The position numbers and the translations under genes are program-made. DNA of 64,000 nt, taken from contig CAYUPI010000032.1 of the NCBI GenBank assembly GCA_964446585.1, positions 1-64,000 of the forward strand, read 5' to 3'. Below are positions 34,030 through 44,200 of the stretch, one piece after another. The notes under the pieces were generated by a model. It was not told the DNA's origin and did no database searches. It worked only from the letters and a program-made list of their open reading frames with translations. Positions within the stretch are counted from its first letter, which is position 1. Each line of letters starts with the position of its first letter. Origin of the DNA: CAYUPI01 sp964446585. GTDB taxonomy: Bacteria > Verrucomicrobiota > Verrucomicrobiia > Limisphaerales > UBA8199.

Positions 34030-35565
34030 ATGCCAAGCCGCCTCCGCCAGACCAACTTTCTACGCGCTCACGACGTCCAGTTCTACCGCCTATGCGAGAG
34101 TCTGACCGAGCCTCTGATTTATCTGATGGTGGTGTTCAGTCCCTGGGCCTTCGGCACGACCCAGCCCTGGTCGATCTGGACCATGAATGCGGCCGGCTAT
34201 TGCCTTGGCGTCTTGCTGGCCGCGAAACTTTTCATCCGAAGGGTAAAGGGCTATGTCCCGCCGCGCTGGGGCGACGAAATCGTTGAATCACCAGGGCCGC
34301 AGTGGCGGGGCCGACACCTCACCGCGCGTGACCTGACATCCATCCTTGTCGCTCTGACGATCGCGCTCCTGGCGTATTGCCTGTTGGGTGCCTTGAACGC
34401 GGCCGCAACTTACCACCGGGAAGCGGCCGGATTCACGTATTACAAGTACCAGAAATGGCTTCCTCACAGCTTCGACAGCCATCGCACCTGGCTGGAGTTC
34501 TGGAATTACCTGGCCCTGGCCTGTGCGTTCTGGTCCATCACGGATTGGCTGCCGGGAAAAACAGACGGGGAGGAACGGGTGGCGCATCAACGCGCCGCGG
34601 CGGCTCAGTTTGCCCCGGCGCCATTGCTTCCAGCTCGTCTGCGGCGGCTATTGTGGGTTTTGTCCATCAATGGCGCGCTGCTGGGGCTGGAGGGGATTGC
34701 GCAACGGCTGGAAGGCTCAGGCCGCCTGCTCTTTCTGATCAAGCCGGTCATCAACCCGGAGGCAGTGTCCCAATTCGGTCCTTACCATTACCGGGCCAAT
34801 GCATCCGCGTATTTCAATCTGTTTTGGCCGGTGTGCCTGGGGTTTTGGTGGACGCTTCACCGCTCGGCGGGTCTGCGGCGCAAGCAGCATCATCTACTGC
34901 TCCTTTGTGCGAGCATCATGGCGGCTTGTCCGATCATCTCGAGCAGCCGGGGCGGGGCGCTGGTTGCTCTCGGCATTGTTGCGCTCGCGGCTTTCTTTCT
35001 GATCGCGACGCATTTTCTTCTCGTGGCCCACCGGCAGGAAGATGAGCAGGCGCGCAAGTTGGCGCTCGCACTCCTGCTGCTGTTCTTCTCAACCTCGCTG
35101 GCGCTGGGATTCGCGCTGGGCTGGACCGCGCTAAAGCCGCGGCTGGCGCAAATTCAGGAAGGCTTTGCGAATCGGGAAGAAATGTATGCCGCGGCCAGGC
35201 CGATGGCGGCCGACTATCCTGTGTTCGGAACCGGCCCGGGCACGTTCGACCCGGTGTTCCAGCTCTACCGAATCTCGACCGAGACCTATTGGCCGGCGCA
35301 ACTGCACAATGACTGGCTGGAGACGCGTATCACCTTCGGGTGGCTCGGGTGCTCTCTCATCGCGCTGGCCCTGCTCACCGTCCTGCTTCGCTGGTTGACG
35401 CCCGGCGGTCTGCATGGCGGCCGGCGCTTCATGATATTGCTGTGGCTGGCGCTGGCAGGTTGCCTGGTCCATGCCCGATTCGATTTTCCGTTCCAGATTT
35501 GGTCGATCTTGTTCCTCTTCCTGGTGCTGTGCGCGATGGCGTTCAACCTGTCGCGCCGGCCGTAA
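34030..35565 (+). CDS. O-antigen ligase / polymerase-like (Wzy_C) membrane protein
   Basis: 511 residues with about ten to twelve TM helices. The Wzy_C domain is visible: the SSSRGGALVALG motif at the end of a helix, a large periplasmic loop with GTGPGTFDPVFQLY, then AQLHNDWLETRITFGWLGC, the conserved H-N-x-x-L-E...G-x-x-G signature. Such enzymes join or polymerise lipid-linked sugars at the outer face of the inner membrane. There are no other glycan genes next to it apart from the nucleotidyltransferase upstream. The glycan is unknown. The start at 34030 follows the palindromic element by 85 bp. Confidence 0.85.
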   Translation: MPSRLRQTNFLRAHDVQFYRLCESLTEPLIYLMVVFSPWAFGTTQPWSIWTMNAAGYCLGVLLAAKLFIRRVKGYVPPRWGDEIVESPGPQWRGRHLTARDLTSILVALTIALLAYCLLGALNAAATYHREAAGFTYYKYQKWLPHSFDSHRTWLEFWNYLALACAFWSITDWLPGKTDGEERVAHQRAAAAQFAPAPLLPARLRRLLWVLSINGALLGLEGIAQRLEGSGRLLFLIKPVINPEAVSQFGPYHYRANASAYFNLFWPVCLGFWWTLHRSAGLRRKQHHLLLLCASIMAACPIISSSRGGALVALGIVALAAFFLIATHFLLVAHRQEDEQARKLALALLLLFFSTSLALGFALGWTALKPRLAQIQEGFANREEMYAAARPMAADYPVFGTGPGTFDPVFQLYRISTETYWPAQLHNDWLETRITFGWLGCSLIALALLTVLLRWLTPGGLHGGRRFMILLWLALAGCLVHARFDFPFQIWSILFLFLVLCAMAFNLSRRP

Positions 35566-35795
35566 ACTCGCGCAGTTTGCATAATCTCGAGTGTTGTCTT
35601 TACCCAGGAGCAATACGGGAGGAAGCCCCGGAAAGAATCCGGGGAAATTTTCAGTGTTCGCCCGAATTGCTGGACTCCTCGCCTGGATGGATGATGAGTG
35701 TGCGGTTGGCAACAGGCAATACGTGAACAATATAATGAATTAATATTAACCCGCCTGTCGCTTCGTTCACGCCGCAATTGAGAAAGAAAGACAGT
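35566..35795. other. Intergenic region upstream of the pilin gene
   Basis: 230 bp without a supported gene. It likely holds the promoter of the pilin gene; an AT-rich stretch, AATATAATGAATTAATATTAA (35727-35747), is the most AT-rich in the window and includes possible -10 sequences. Confidence 0.4.
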
Positions 35796-36170
35796 ATGAA
35801 ACATAGAACCACCCGCACGTCGGGTTTCACGTTGGTGGAAATCATGATCGTCGTGGCCATTATCGGCCTCTTGGCAGCGATCGCCATCCCCAACTTCATC
35901 AAAGCGCGCACGACTTCCCAAAAGAATGCGTGCATCAACAACCTGCGCCAAATCGACGGCTCGATCCAGCAGTGGGCGCTGGAGAACAAAAAGGACCCTG
36001 CGGCTGCGGTGAAGTTCACCGACATCAGTTCTTATCTGAAGAACTCGGTCGTGTGTCCTTCGGGCGGCACCACCTTCGCTAACAGCTACACCATCGTTGA
36101 TGTGGCTACGAAGCCGGTCTGCCAAAAGGATGCGGTCAACCACATCCTGCCGGCGGATACTTCGAGCTAG
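35796..36170 (+). CDS. Type IV pilin-like protein (prepilin G^F site)
   Basis: 124 residues from the ATG at 35796; upstream TTG at 35778 is less likely. The leader MKHRTTRTSG is cut before FTLVEIMIVVAIIGLLAAIA, with Glu at +5, followed by IPNFIKARTTSQKNACINNL. The short C-terminal domain has two Cys pairs (CIN...VVCPSGG...VCQKD). It is a class of short pilins common in Verrucomicrobiota and Planctomycetes, here with the G^F site, unlike the A^F sites of the T2SS pseudopilins. It may feed the pilM-secretin system 16 kb away. An intrinsic terminator lies 25 bp downstream. Confidence 0.9.
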   Translation: MKHRTTRTSGFTLVEIMIVVAIIGLLAAIAIPNFIKARTTSQKNACINNLRQIDGSIQQWALENKKDPAAAVKFTDISSYLKNSVVCPSGGTTFANSYTIVDVATKPVCQKDAVNHILPADTSS

Positions 36171-36182
36171 TCTCTGATTCGC

Positions 36183-36827
36183 TCATGAGTTCGAGAGGCC
36201 CGGGAGGATTCTCCCGGGCCTCTTTTGTGCCCAAGCTCGCTCTCTGCACGCAGCCAGGATCCGGTTCAGTTGTTCAGCGTGGATCTCCAGGCCGGCTTCA
36301 GTCCAGATGAGAAAATCGGCCTTGGCAATCTTTTCCTCGACGGGCAATTGGGCGCGGTTGCGTTGCTCGATCTGTTCGACAGTCCAGCCGCGAGCCAACA
36401 GGCGCTCGCGTTGCGTTGCATTCGAACAAGCCACACAAATCGTCGCATCCAGTTCCGCTTCGGCGCCGGTCTCGAACAGGAGCGGAATGACGACCACGCC
36501 CAGCGCGTGTCCTTCGCCGCGCCAGGTTTCGACCTGGGCCCGCCAAAGCTCCCGTATGCGAGGGTGAAGAATGCTCTCCAAATTCCTGCGTGCATCGGCG
36601 TCGCCAAAGACGAGCCGTGCCAGCTCATCACGCTGCAGGCGGCCGTCCGCACCAATCATTTGTGGACCGAATACCGCCTTGATCTCGGCAAGGGCCGGTT
36701 GCCCAGGCTCGACCACGTCGCGCGCCAGGTCATCGGTATCCGCCACTGGCACCGAGCGCTGGCGCAGCAGTTGAACGCAGGCAGACTTGCCCATGCCGAC
36801 GCCGCCGGTTAGTCCTAAGACGACCAT
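36183..36827 (-). CDS. coaE: Dephospho-CoA kinase CoaE
   Basis: 214 residues from the ATG at 36827 (MVVLGLTGGVGMGKS), which sets the P-loop at the correct place; longer frames start inside a palindromic repeat. Family motifs: GLTGGVGMGKSACVQLL, VPVADTDDLAR, HPRIRELWRAQVE, VVIPLLFETGAE and the NRAQLPVEEKIAKADFLI region. It phosphorylates the 3' OH of dephospho-CoA, the last step of CoA synthesis. Its last dozen codons (RPGRILPGLSNS) run through the terminator hairpin of the convergent pilin gene, so the C-terminal tail is shaped by that hairpin. Confidence 0.93.
   Translation of the reverse strand: MVVLGLTGGVGMGKSACVQLLRQRSVPVADTDDLARDVVEPGQPALAEIKAVFGPQMIGADGRLQRDELARLVFGDADARRNLESILHPRIRELWRAQVETWRGEGHALGVVVIPLLFETGAEAELDATICVACSNATQRERLLARGWTVEQIEQRNRAQLPVEEKIAKADFLIWTEAGLEIHAEQLNRILAACRERAWAQKRPGRILPGLSNS
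36195..36226 (+). terminator. Rho-independent terminator after the pilin gene
   Basis: A perfect 12-bp stem, GAGGCCCGGGAG / CTCCCGGGCCTC, with a 4-nt loop is followed by TTTTGTG. It is oriented to end the plus-strand pilin transcript. The same DNA encodes the last residues of CoaE on the other strand. Confidence 0.85.
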
Positions 36828-36943
36828 TCGCAATTGAACGCAGAGCGGAAGCAGCTTGAGTGCTTCAGCAAAACCCAGGCTGCAATGAGTTGTCGCCAAT
36901 ATCCACCAACCAGAGGTTGGCTGCTTGTTGCCTTGGGCCACAA

Positions 36944-37140
36944 GCCCCGCAGGGGTGGCCTGTTTATAGGAAAAGACGCAAATCGTACCCTCTGTTCTTG
37001 TTTTTCGGCGGCCCCGCCCATTCTGCAACTCCAAGCGCGAGCCCGAACCGATTCATCATTGGGAATGGGCGGGGCCGCCGAAAAACAAGAGGCAAGGTCT
37101 GGGAACATTGGTTGCTATAAACAGGTCGCCCCTACGGGTT
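36944..37140. repeat. Nested palindromic element between coaE and the S53 peptidase gene
   Basis: Inner arms 36997-37022 and 37064-37089 are exact reverse complements over 26 nt (CTTGTTTTTCGGCGGCCCCG...). Outer arms 36944-36969 and 37115-37140 match over about 21 of 25 nt (around CCTGTTTATAG). The whole stretch can fold into a two-part hairpin. It is 117 bp upstream of the coaE start. Confidence 0.88.
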
Positions 37141-37194
37141 TCAAAGCGTCCGAGCGCTGGCCACAGATGTGCGCGCGATGGAAAGTCTTAAGCA

Positions 37195-40100
37195 CTACTG
37201 CGCGATCGCGCGGTAGTAGCAAATCGGGTTGGTACTGGTGCGTGGATCGACGTACTGGAAAACGCCCCCAGCGGCGATATTTGTGGAGAGATTCTGCCAG
37301 CTACCGGGCGATTTCAAAGAGGCGGCACCCTGAATGACGTATTGTCGATTGGTCTGGCCGTGGCCAAGAATGAGGGAGCTGCCATCCGGCTGGCGGACAA
37401 TCTGGAGGCGCGCGGCCGTGGAAGACTCAACCGGCAGGCTGATGGGCAACAACACATTATCAATAAACGCTGCGTCCAGTCCGTCGCTGAAGGTGGCGTC
37501 CTTGGCATACCGCCATTCCAAAGTGTGCGTCCCTGCCGACAGTGGCATGGAAAAGCTCGTCCAATCAATCTCTCCCGACCATTCCTGCTGCTCAACGCCA
37601 TCAACGGAGAAGCTTAACAAGTCCCAATCCTGTTCGGAGCTGACCTTGAAATAGAAGGAGGCCGTGCCGCTGATGAAATTGGTCGTGAGGACCAACGAAC
37701 TGGACTGACTGTCGCTGATGGCTCCAGAACGGGCGGAGTAATTTCCCGCCAGCACTGTGCTGGTCTGGACAGTCCAGGGGACTGCTCCGGCGGTTGACCA
37801 GGCCAGTTTGTGCAAATCTCCAGTCTCAAAGTCGTCCGAGAAACTGATTTCGCGGAAATGGGCCGTCAGGCTGACGTTGGAATTAACAACAAGCGACAAG
37901 GGATTGGCAGTCGCGAGGAAACCGCCACTCCAACTGTCGAAGGCATAAAACGGATCGGGTGTTGCGGTCAGCGTCGCCGTCGAGCCTGCGACCACGTCGC
38001 CCGAGGGCGGGGCCGTTTGCCCGTGCCCCGCGCTGCCGATGGTCAGGCTGAAGACGCTTGCCGCCGTGAAGTTGTAACCGAGAGAGACAGTGCCGGACGC
38101 GCCATCAAAACCGTCCACGGCGATATAATAGGTCTGGTTGGAGCGGACAGCCTGGGTGATGGCGCTGAACCCGCCGGGCGCGTCCGGGTAGGCATCATCG
38201 TTGCTGGCAATTGTCGTTAACTCCCCGACTGCTTCACCGGTGTAAAGCCCGAGCAAAGTGTCAAAAGTCGAGTTGCTGGTGGTCAGGCTCAGCGCCCCGT
38301 CGGACGCGGGCGTGAAAGACCACCAGACGGATTTTCCTCCGGCATTGCCGGCATGGTTGGGCTCGTTGAATTCCTTCGTGGCGTTGGTGCTGTAAGCGGT
38401 GACGGAACCGGAATTCCCTGAAAGCGAGATCGCGTCGGCAAACAAGTCGTTGGGCGGATTCACCGGCGAATAAGTCACCTCGGTCACCACTGGCGCCGAA
38501 CTATTGCCGGCCACATCTACCGCCGAAACGCTGATGCGATTGAGGCCCACGCTCAAACCAAAGGTATAGGTCCAGTTTGTCGTGCCAGTGACCTCATAGG
38601 TGCGTCCGCTCGCGGCCAGCAGCACCCGCTTGATCCCGGTCGCATTTGGCAGCGGGTCATTGGCCGTGCCGATGAAGGTGACCAGGAAATTGCTAACCCA
38701 CTGGCCGCTGAGCGGGCTCGTGACCGCAACGGTAGGCGGATTGGTGTCCACGTAGCCGCCCGGCACGACCGCAAACCGAAGCGAGCCCATCGAGTTAGCG
38801 TTGGCGCTGGCGACCGCAATGCGATAGGTCGCCCCACCCACTGCGTTGAAGTTCAGATAAGCCTGCTTGGAAGCACCTACGTCGTTGGTGGCGGCAACCG
38901 CCGTAAGATTGCTCACGCTCTGGCCGGTATAGACTGCGACAACGGTATCGATTTCGCTGCCCGTCGTATCGATGAACACATTCGTCGAAGTTGTTGGCGA
39001 CCAGTTCCACCAAAGAGACCCTGCGTCGCTGGTGACGCCGGCGTGAGCAGGTTCCTTGCTTTCCAAGGTCGCAAACCTGTTGTTGGCCAGATACACGGCG
39101 CCGGCAGGCGGCACTTTGGTTGCGTTGGTAAAATAGTCGTTCACCGGGGTTGGCACAACGCTGTACGTTATGATATTGGTGCTGTTCGTTTTTCCCGGGG
39201 CGGTGATCAGGAAGCTCAGGGTCAGGTCGTTGGTGCTGTTCGGCACGTCGAGATTTGCCGAATAAGTCGCATCATTGGCACTGGCGTCGGGGGCGATGCC
39301 GTTATTGTTGAAGGTCAGGTTCGTGGTTCCGTTGACGGTGGCCACCACGGTGGCGTTCGTCACGTTCAACACATCGGTGACCTTGACGAAGATTTTCTGC
39401 GTTGAGTTCCCAAGCAGAGTCGAGCCATTGGCCGGCGTGACGCTCACTTCCAATATTCCATCCACGACGCCTCCGGAAGTCAGCGCGTTGATCAGGTTCT
39501 GCCCGACTGGAGTGCCCCATCCAGTGCAGAGGTCAAAACCCGCAACCGCAGGAAACAAATTCGGGCTTTGCGACCAGTAATTGTTGCCGATCGTGATATC
39601 GTGGAAATACGAGCCATAGCTCGGACTCTTCGCCAGAGTGTAGAGTGCTGGATTAAGAAAACCAACCGAAGGAGCACCAGCGCTTGCGGCCTGCTCGTTT
39701 ATCAGGGCGGTAAAGCCGGCCCACAAGGGCGCGGCCACACTAGTGCCGCCGGTTCCCGGGTAGTAAGTACCGCCGTCCGCTATCACGAGAACATTATCGG
39801 CCGTGAGCGCGACATCGGGAATGTTGCGGCGCGTCGTTGACCCTCTATTGGCCGTCATACTAATGCCTTGTTGCCAGACAGGAATCGCGTTTGCTAAGCT
39901 TATACCTCCGCTGCTGCCCACTCCGCCTCCCCAATTCCAAACCGATTCAGATTTCCAGGAGCCTCCCGGCCCGGTCGTTTGGAGTGTCGTTCCGCCCACC
40001 ACAGTGATGTTCGTGCTGTAGGCAGGCGTGCCGAAGGAACCCGGGTCGTCAACCTCCCCGGGAAGGAACGCATCGGAATCACCCGAGGCATCGAAGAACG

Positions 40101-41187
40101 ACTGCCCCTGGGCGGCCATCTGCTGGAATATCTGCTCCGTGGTGGCGTTCAGACCACCGGTCCATCCCCAGGAACAACTGATTTGCCGCGAGTCATTGTC
40201 GGTAGCGATGCGATTCAACACGCTGTTGGGGTTGAAATTGAAGGGGCTCCCCTCATACACGACCACGATCGTTAAGCCCGGCGCCATCGATATCACCATT
40301 TCGATATCGAGTGAAACCTCGACCTCACCGCCGCTCCCGGTCGGCTGCCCGTTGAACCCGTTGAGCAGCACGTTGTTCAGCGGCACGTTCGGAAGACCGG
40401 CCAGCGTCTCGTAAGCCCGGATATCGGACTTGAGGTAGCCATCAAATTGCACCAGAGCGATGACCTGACCTTTGCCCGTTAGAGAAACACCCGGCGCGTA
40501 TGCCGCTCGAAAATCGTACCCTATATAATTGCCATCGGGTCCGGTACCGACGTTCGGAGCAGCGGTCGGCCGCTTTGGCCCATGCCGGTAATTGGGATGT
40601 GGCCGGGTGTGATTATTGAGGCCCCAAATATCCTGCGCTTTGATCCCGGACGGGACTGAGGGCTCGACATCCGTCGCGAAAAAGTCCCGATTCTCCTTCG
40701 GGTCGTGATAAATATTCATCCTCACCTGGAAGGCCTTCTCGACATCGGCCACCGACCCATCCACTTCCACCAACATGCGGTTTGGGTGGCGAAGGGAGAC
40801 GGTCAGACCCTGCGATGTCGCGAAAGCGGCGACTGCCTCGTAATCCTGCTCGGTCGGACCAAACCTTTGCGTAAACTGCTCGGTCGTCAAATAGTGCCGA
40901 TAGTTTGGGCTGGCCGGATCATAAATCTGTTGGAGCAGGTCCGTCAGTCCCTGCTGGTCCCTCAAGGGCAGGCCAATGGTCAGGTGCAACTGAGTCGATC
41001 CGGGCAGGCGGTCGATGGGCTGAAGTTTCTTCACCACCGGGAGTACGTGGCCGGGCAGTGTCTTGCGAGAGTTTTGATTTAAAGCTGGTTGAGCAGCCCG
41101 GACGGTTCCACAAAGCACGAGCACTAAAGCGATGGCCATCGGCCATTTGCTCGGCGCTGCCTTCGAATCGTTTGTTTTAGGATGCAT
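37195..41187 (-). CDS. Secreted S53-family (sedolisin/pro-kumamolisin) peptidase with C-terminal PPC and beta-sandwich domains
   Basis: 1330 residues from the ATG at 41187; a longer frame would overlap the upstream gene. A signal peptide (about residues 14-33) is followed by the pro-kumamolisin activation domain (LLQQIYDPASPNYRHYLTTE, FGPTEQDYEAVA). The S53 catalytic residues are E and D in GGEVEVSLDIEM (near residue 287), the oxyanion D in DASGDSDAF and the Ser in GTGGTSVAAPLWAG (near residue 480). The C-terminal half has Ig-like and bacterial prepeptidase C-terminal (PPC) repeats (SLWWNWSP and SVWWSFTP, each with TVVAVYTG- or TLLGLYTG-type strands), an InlB-type B-repeat-like unit and a final domain ending IVRQPDGSSLILGHGQTNRQ. 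Probably a secreted acid peptidase, and a candidate cargo of one of the two secretion machines here. Confidence 0.92.
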   Translation of the reverse strand: MHPKTNDSKAAPSKWPMAIALVLVLCGTVRAAQPALNQNSRKTLPGHVLPVVKKLQPIDRLPGSTQLHLTIGLPLRDQQGLTDLLQQIYDPASPNYRHYLTTEQFTQRFGPTEQDYEAVAAFATSQGLTVSLRHPNRMLVEVDGSVADVEKAFQVRMNIYHDPKENRDFFATDVEPSVPSGIKAQDIWGLNNHTRPHPNYRHGPKRPTAAPNVGTGPDGNYIGYDFRAAYAPGVSLTGKGQVIALVQFDGYLKSDIRAYETLAGLPNVPLNNVLLNGFNGQPTGSGGEVEVSLDIEMVISMAPGLTIVVVYEGSPFNFNPNSVLNRIATDNDSRQISCSWGWTGGLNATTEQIFQQMAAQGQSFFDASGDSDAFLPGEVDDPGSFGTPAYSTNITVVGGTTLQTTGPGGSWKSESVWNWGGGVGSSGGISLANAIPVWQQGISMTANRGSTTRRNIPDVALTADNVLVIADGGTYYPGTGGTSVAAPLWAGFTALINEQAASAGAPSVGFLNPALYTLAKSPSYGSYFHDITIGNNYWSQSPNLFPAVAGFDLCTGWGTPVGQNLINALTSGGVVDGILEVSVTPANGSTLLGNSTQKIFVKVTDVLNVTNATVVATVNGTTNLTFNNNGIAPDASANDATYSANLDVPNSTNDLTLSFLITAPGKTNSTNIITYSVVPTPVNDYFTNATKVPPAGAVYLANNRFATLESKEPAHAGVTSDAGSLWWNWSPTTSTNVFIDTTGSEIDTVVAVYTGQSVSNLTAVAATNDVGASKQAYLNFNAVGGATYRIAVASANANSMGSLRFAVVPGGYVDTNPPTVAVTSPLSGQWVSNFLVTFIGTANDPLPNATGIKRVLLAASGRTYEVTGTTNWTYTFGLSVGLNRISVSAVDVAGNSSAPVVTEVTYSPVNPPNDLFADAISLSGNSGSVTAYSTNATKEFNEPNHAGNAGGKSVWWSFTPASDGALSLTTSNSTFDTLLGLYTGEAVGELTTIASNDDAYPDAPGGFSAITQAVRSNQTYYIAVDGFDGASGTVSLGYNFTAASVFSLTIGSAGHGQTAPPSGDVVAGSTATLTATPDPFYAFDSWSGGFLATANPLSLVVNSNVSLTAHFREISFSDDFETGDLHKLAWSTAGAVPWTVQTSTVLAGNYSARSGAISDSQSSSLVLTTNFISGTASFYFKVSSEQDWDLLSFSVDGVEQQEWSGEIDWTSFSMPLSAGTHTLEWRYAKDATFSDGLDAAFIDNVLLPISLPVESSTAARLQIVRQPDGSSLILGHGQTNRQYVIQGAASLKSPGSWQNLSTNIAAGGVFQYVDPRTSTNPICYYRAIAQ

Positions 41188-41254
41188 AGGGATCGAAAAA
41201 TCGTCAGCTACTGTATGAAGCACCGCCCCTCCGCGTCCTGGGTTCGTGGCCATT

Positions 41255-44200
41255 TCAGGGAGCGGTGGTTCCCACCCGGTAAAATTGACGGAGCGAGCCG
41301 GGCGGCAAAGGAATATGAACGGTGACAGGCCCATTGGTGCTGGCGTTATTGGTGTAATACATCACGGTTTGCCAATTCGGCGAGAAGGAGTTGCTCGAGG
41401 CCTGCACCCAATAAACCTTGTGCGCGATGGCATTCCAGGACAGGACCGCCGTGGGCGGCGGCTGGGCGACAGCCAGCCTGGCGACCGGGCGGGTGTCAAA
41501 TGGATAGAAATCCGCGCCGTTGGCAATGCCATCACCATCGGAATCGATGATCAGGCTGTAGCGCAGTGCGCGATTGACCAGGATGCTGACCCCGTTGCTG
41601 ATGACGGCCACCGAGCTATTGGGTCCGGCGAAATCCCTGACCCAGCGCAGATGCCCGCCGAATTGGCCATTCAAATATTCCTCGGGTTGTTGCGGAACGC
41701 CATTGGTTGGTGGCGGGGTAAAGCCCAACCTGGCCGCGGCAAAGTAAATGACCAGGCTGGGATCGATCGCCATCTGGTTCAGGTAGTTGGTACCGAGGGC
41801 GGACAGATCGAGCAGATCGAGATAGAGGCCGTTCTGCGCACCGGTGCCGGAAAAATAGAAGAACGGATCTGTGCTTTGGGACGACAAAACAAGTTCTCCA
41901 AGGGCCGTGTTATTCGAATAACCGGCCACCGTGGCACCGCGATCTGCGCCGGCCCAGGTGTGATCGATCTCAACGCTGGGAACGTCCGGCGCAACAGACG
42001 CGAAGGTGGTGCCCAGCAAGTCCCCCGTAGGCGGCTTCGACTGGAGGTTAAAACCATTTTGCATGGTGAACACGTTGCCAGAGCCTCCACCCGCATCGTA
42101 AAGCGCATTCGTGGCTCTCAGATAAAGCCCGCCATTGACAGTCATCTGGTACTGGTTGAATTTAACGTTGCCGGCAAGGAACTGGGAATCTCCGCCCGAA
42201 GTGCTGCTGCCATTCTGAAGCAGGCCCGAGCCGAATTGCATCAAAAGCTGACCCGCAGTTACCATCGTACCGCGGTTCTCGAAGTAAGTGCTGTTCAGGG
42301 CGATGCTGGCCGCACTTACGGTTCCGGTATTGACGAAGGCGGAATAGGGAGCCGCCCGGTCGTCGCCAAAATGCGCTTCGTTGGCGATGCTCAAACTGCC
42401 GTGGTTCGTGAGATAGAGAAGCGTAGGCGCATTCGTGGCACGCCAATCCTCCAAAGGACTGCCCGGCGGCGGGAACCCGACAATTGGATTCACCACCGGT
42501 ACGATGCCGGGAATCGTCAGGCTTCCATCAATGGTTAAGCTCTTGCCGTCAACGAGCAGCGATTCGACCACCGACATATTATCGTTGATGAACACATTCG
42601 TGCTGTGCGAGGTGAAGCCAAAGACGGAGACGGGAAGGTCAAAGGCCCCCAGGCCCGTCGCATCCACCATCAGCGTGTGATAGCTGATGGTGACGGAATT
42701 GGTCACTGGGGCAAGGGTGGCAAGCCCATTGGAATCAATGCTGTAATTTTGGAGGAGCACGATGGCCACATTGCTCCAAACGGCGCTCCAGAGCCGAAGC
42801 TCGCCCCGGAACCGCGTGGATGTGTCTTTGCTCAGATTCTGCACGCGGAGATTCCCATTTGTCGAAGCGAGATTGAAACTGAGGTTCTCGCAATCCACAA
42901 CCGCATTGCTGCTGGAGATCAGGTGCGAGGTCTGGATAATGATCTCCCCTTCGCCACGCAGCCGCGTCCGGCTCAAGTCCAGACTGTCAGAGGAGATGTG
43001 GATTCTGCCGGGGATATTGGTTACGGTACCCGCGGCCACCGGCGGCGGCCGTGTCACCGCGTTGTCGGCAAAAGCGCCGTACGACGAGTATTCTCCGCCC
43101 GGGATTATGCTGTTCGTGACCGCATCGGCAATCACGTTAGTGTCGGTCACGCCCAGACTCGAACTGAGGAAGAACTCGGGATCCGGATAGCCGTTGTTGC
43201 CAGAACCGCCAACAAAAAACGGGGAGCGCGCGACAAAATAATTGGCCGGACGAGAAGTGGTGAACGGCGGGCAACCAATTACGCTGGTCAGGATTCCTGT
43301 GCTATTCGGGCCTCCCGATGCCAGTCGGTCTTCCACAAAAATGTACGCTGGCTCCATGCGGGCTGTCACCACGTTCGTCACCTGCACCGAAAGTAGAGCG
43401 CTGGCAATATCAAATCCGTTCGCGGCAGGGCCACTAAAGCCTATCGAAACGCCCATTCCGGATGAGGGCCCCACAAACACCGCCGCTTTGGTGATATTGG
43501 TGGAAATGGTAACGTCGGTGGTCTTACCATTCTTATTCGTGAGCGTGATTGTACCAGTGCTGCCCGGCAGATGGTTGATGTAGGAATCGGCCGCGGGATA
43601 GGCGAGCGCAAACCCCGGGTCCCCGCCGGGCATCACGTCGGGAAAAGGGCCGCCCTGCGCCCGGGCGACGACGCCGTTCCAAAGCGCCCCGCTGTTCAAT
43701 GGCATATCCATGGTGAAATTTGTCCGTCCCCAGTACAGGTCATAGATGGCGATATCAGGAGAAAAATTGGTGGGGCCAACAATAAACTGGTTCAGCCCTT
43801 CATCCCAGACCGGCAACACTTCCAGCCCGCTGCGTGATACGTCCAAGCTCTTGCCGGTCAATTCCATCTCGCCATTCGCTCCAACGATCAAGGACGCCTT
43901 CGGCGAGCCAGCGCTCCCCGACTTGACCACGATGTTGGTGGCCGAAACTATCAAATGACTGGGCCCGACCGGCGCAACCTCGCAGGTGAAAAAGAAAACG
44001 GCGGCAGAGTCTTCGGCCTGAACCACCGCGCCGTTGTCATTGAAAAAACTGGATGCCATCTTGCGCACTCCGTTGACGGACGAATCGGTGTTGAACCGGA
44101 AGCCCGACGAGCCAATCATGGTGCCTGAGCCGGAGAAGGTTCCGACCGTGTTGGTGAAATTCAGCGTGTCTTGCGTCTCGTAAGGGAGCGTGCTGAAAGC

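Noticed and set aside
36828..37034. A 69-residue N-terminal extension of CoaE
   Set aside because: It is encoded by the palindromic element and precedes a start (MVVLGLTGGVG) that places the P-loop at the normal position.
41246..42538. A 430-codon plus-strand open frame opposite the large secreted protein
   Set aside because: Antisense shadow of the 1030-residue gene, which has a signal peptide and a verrucomicrobial C-terminal module.
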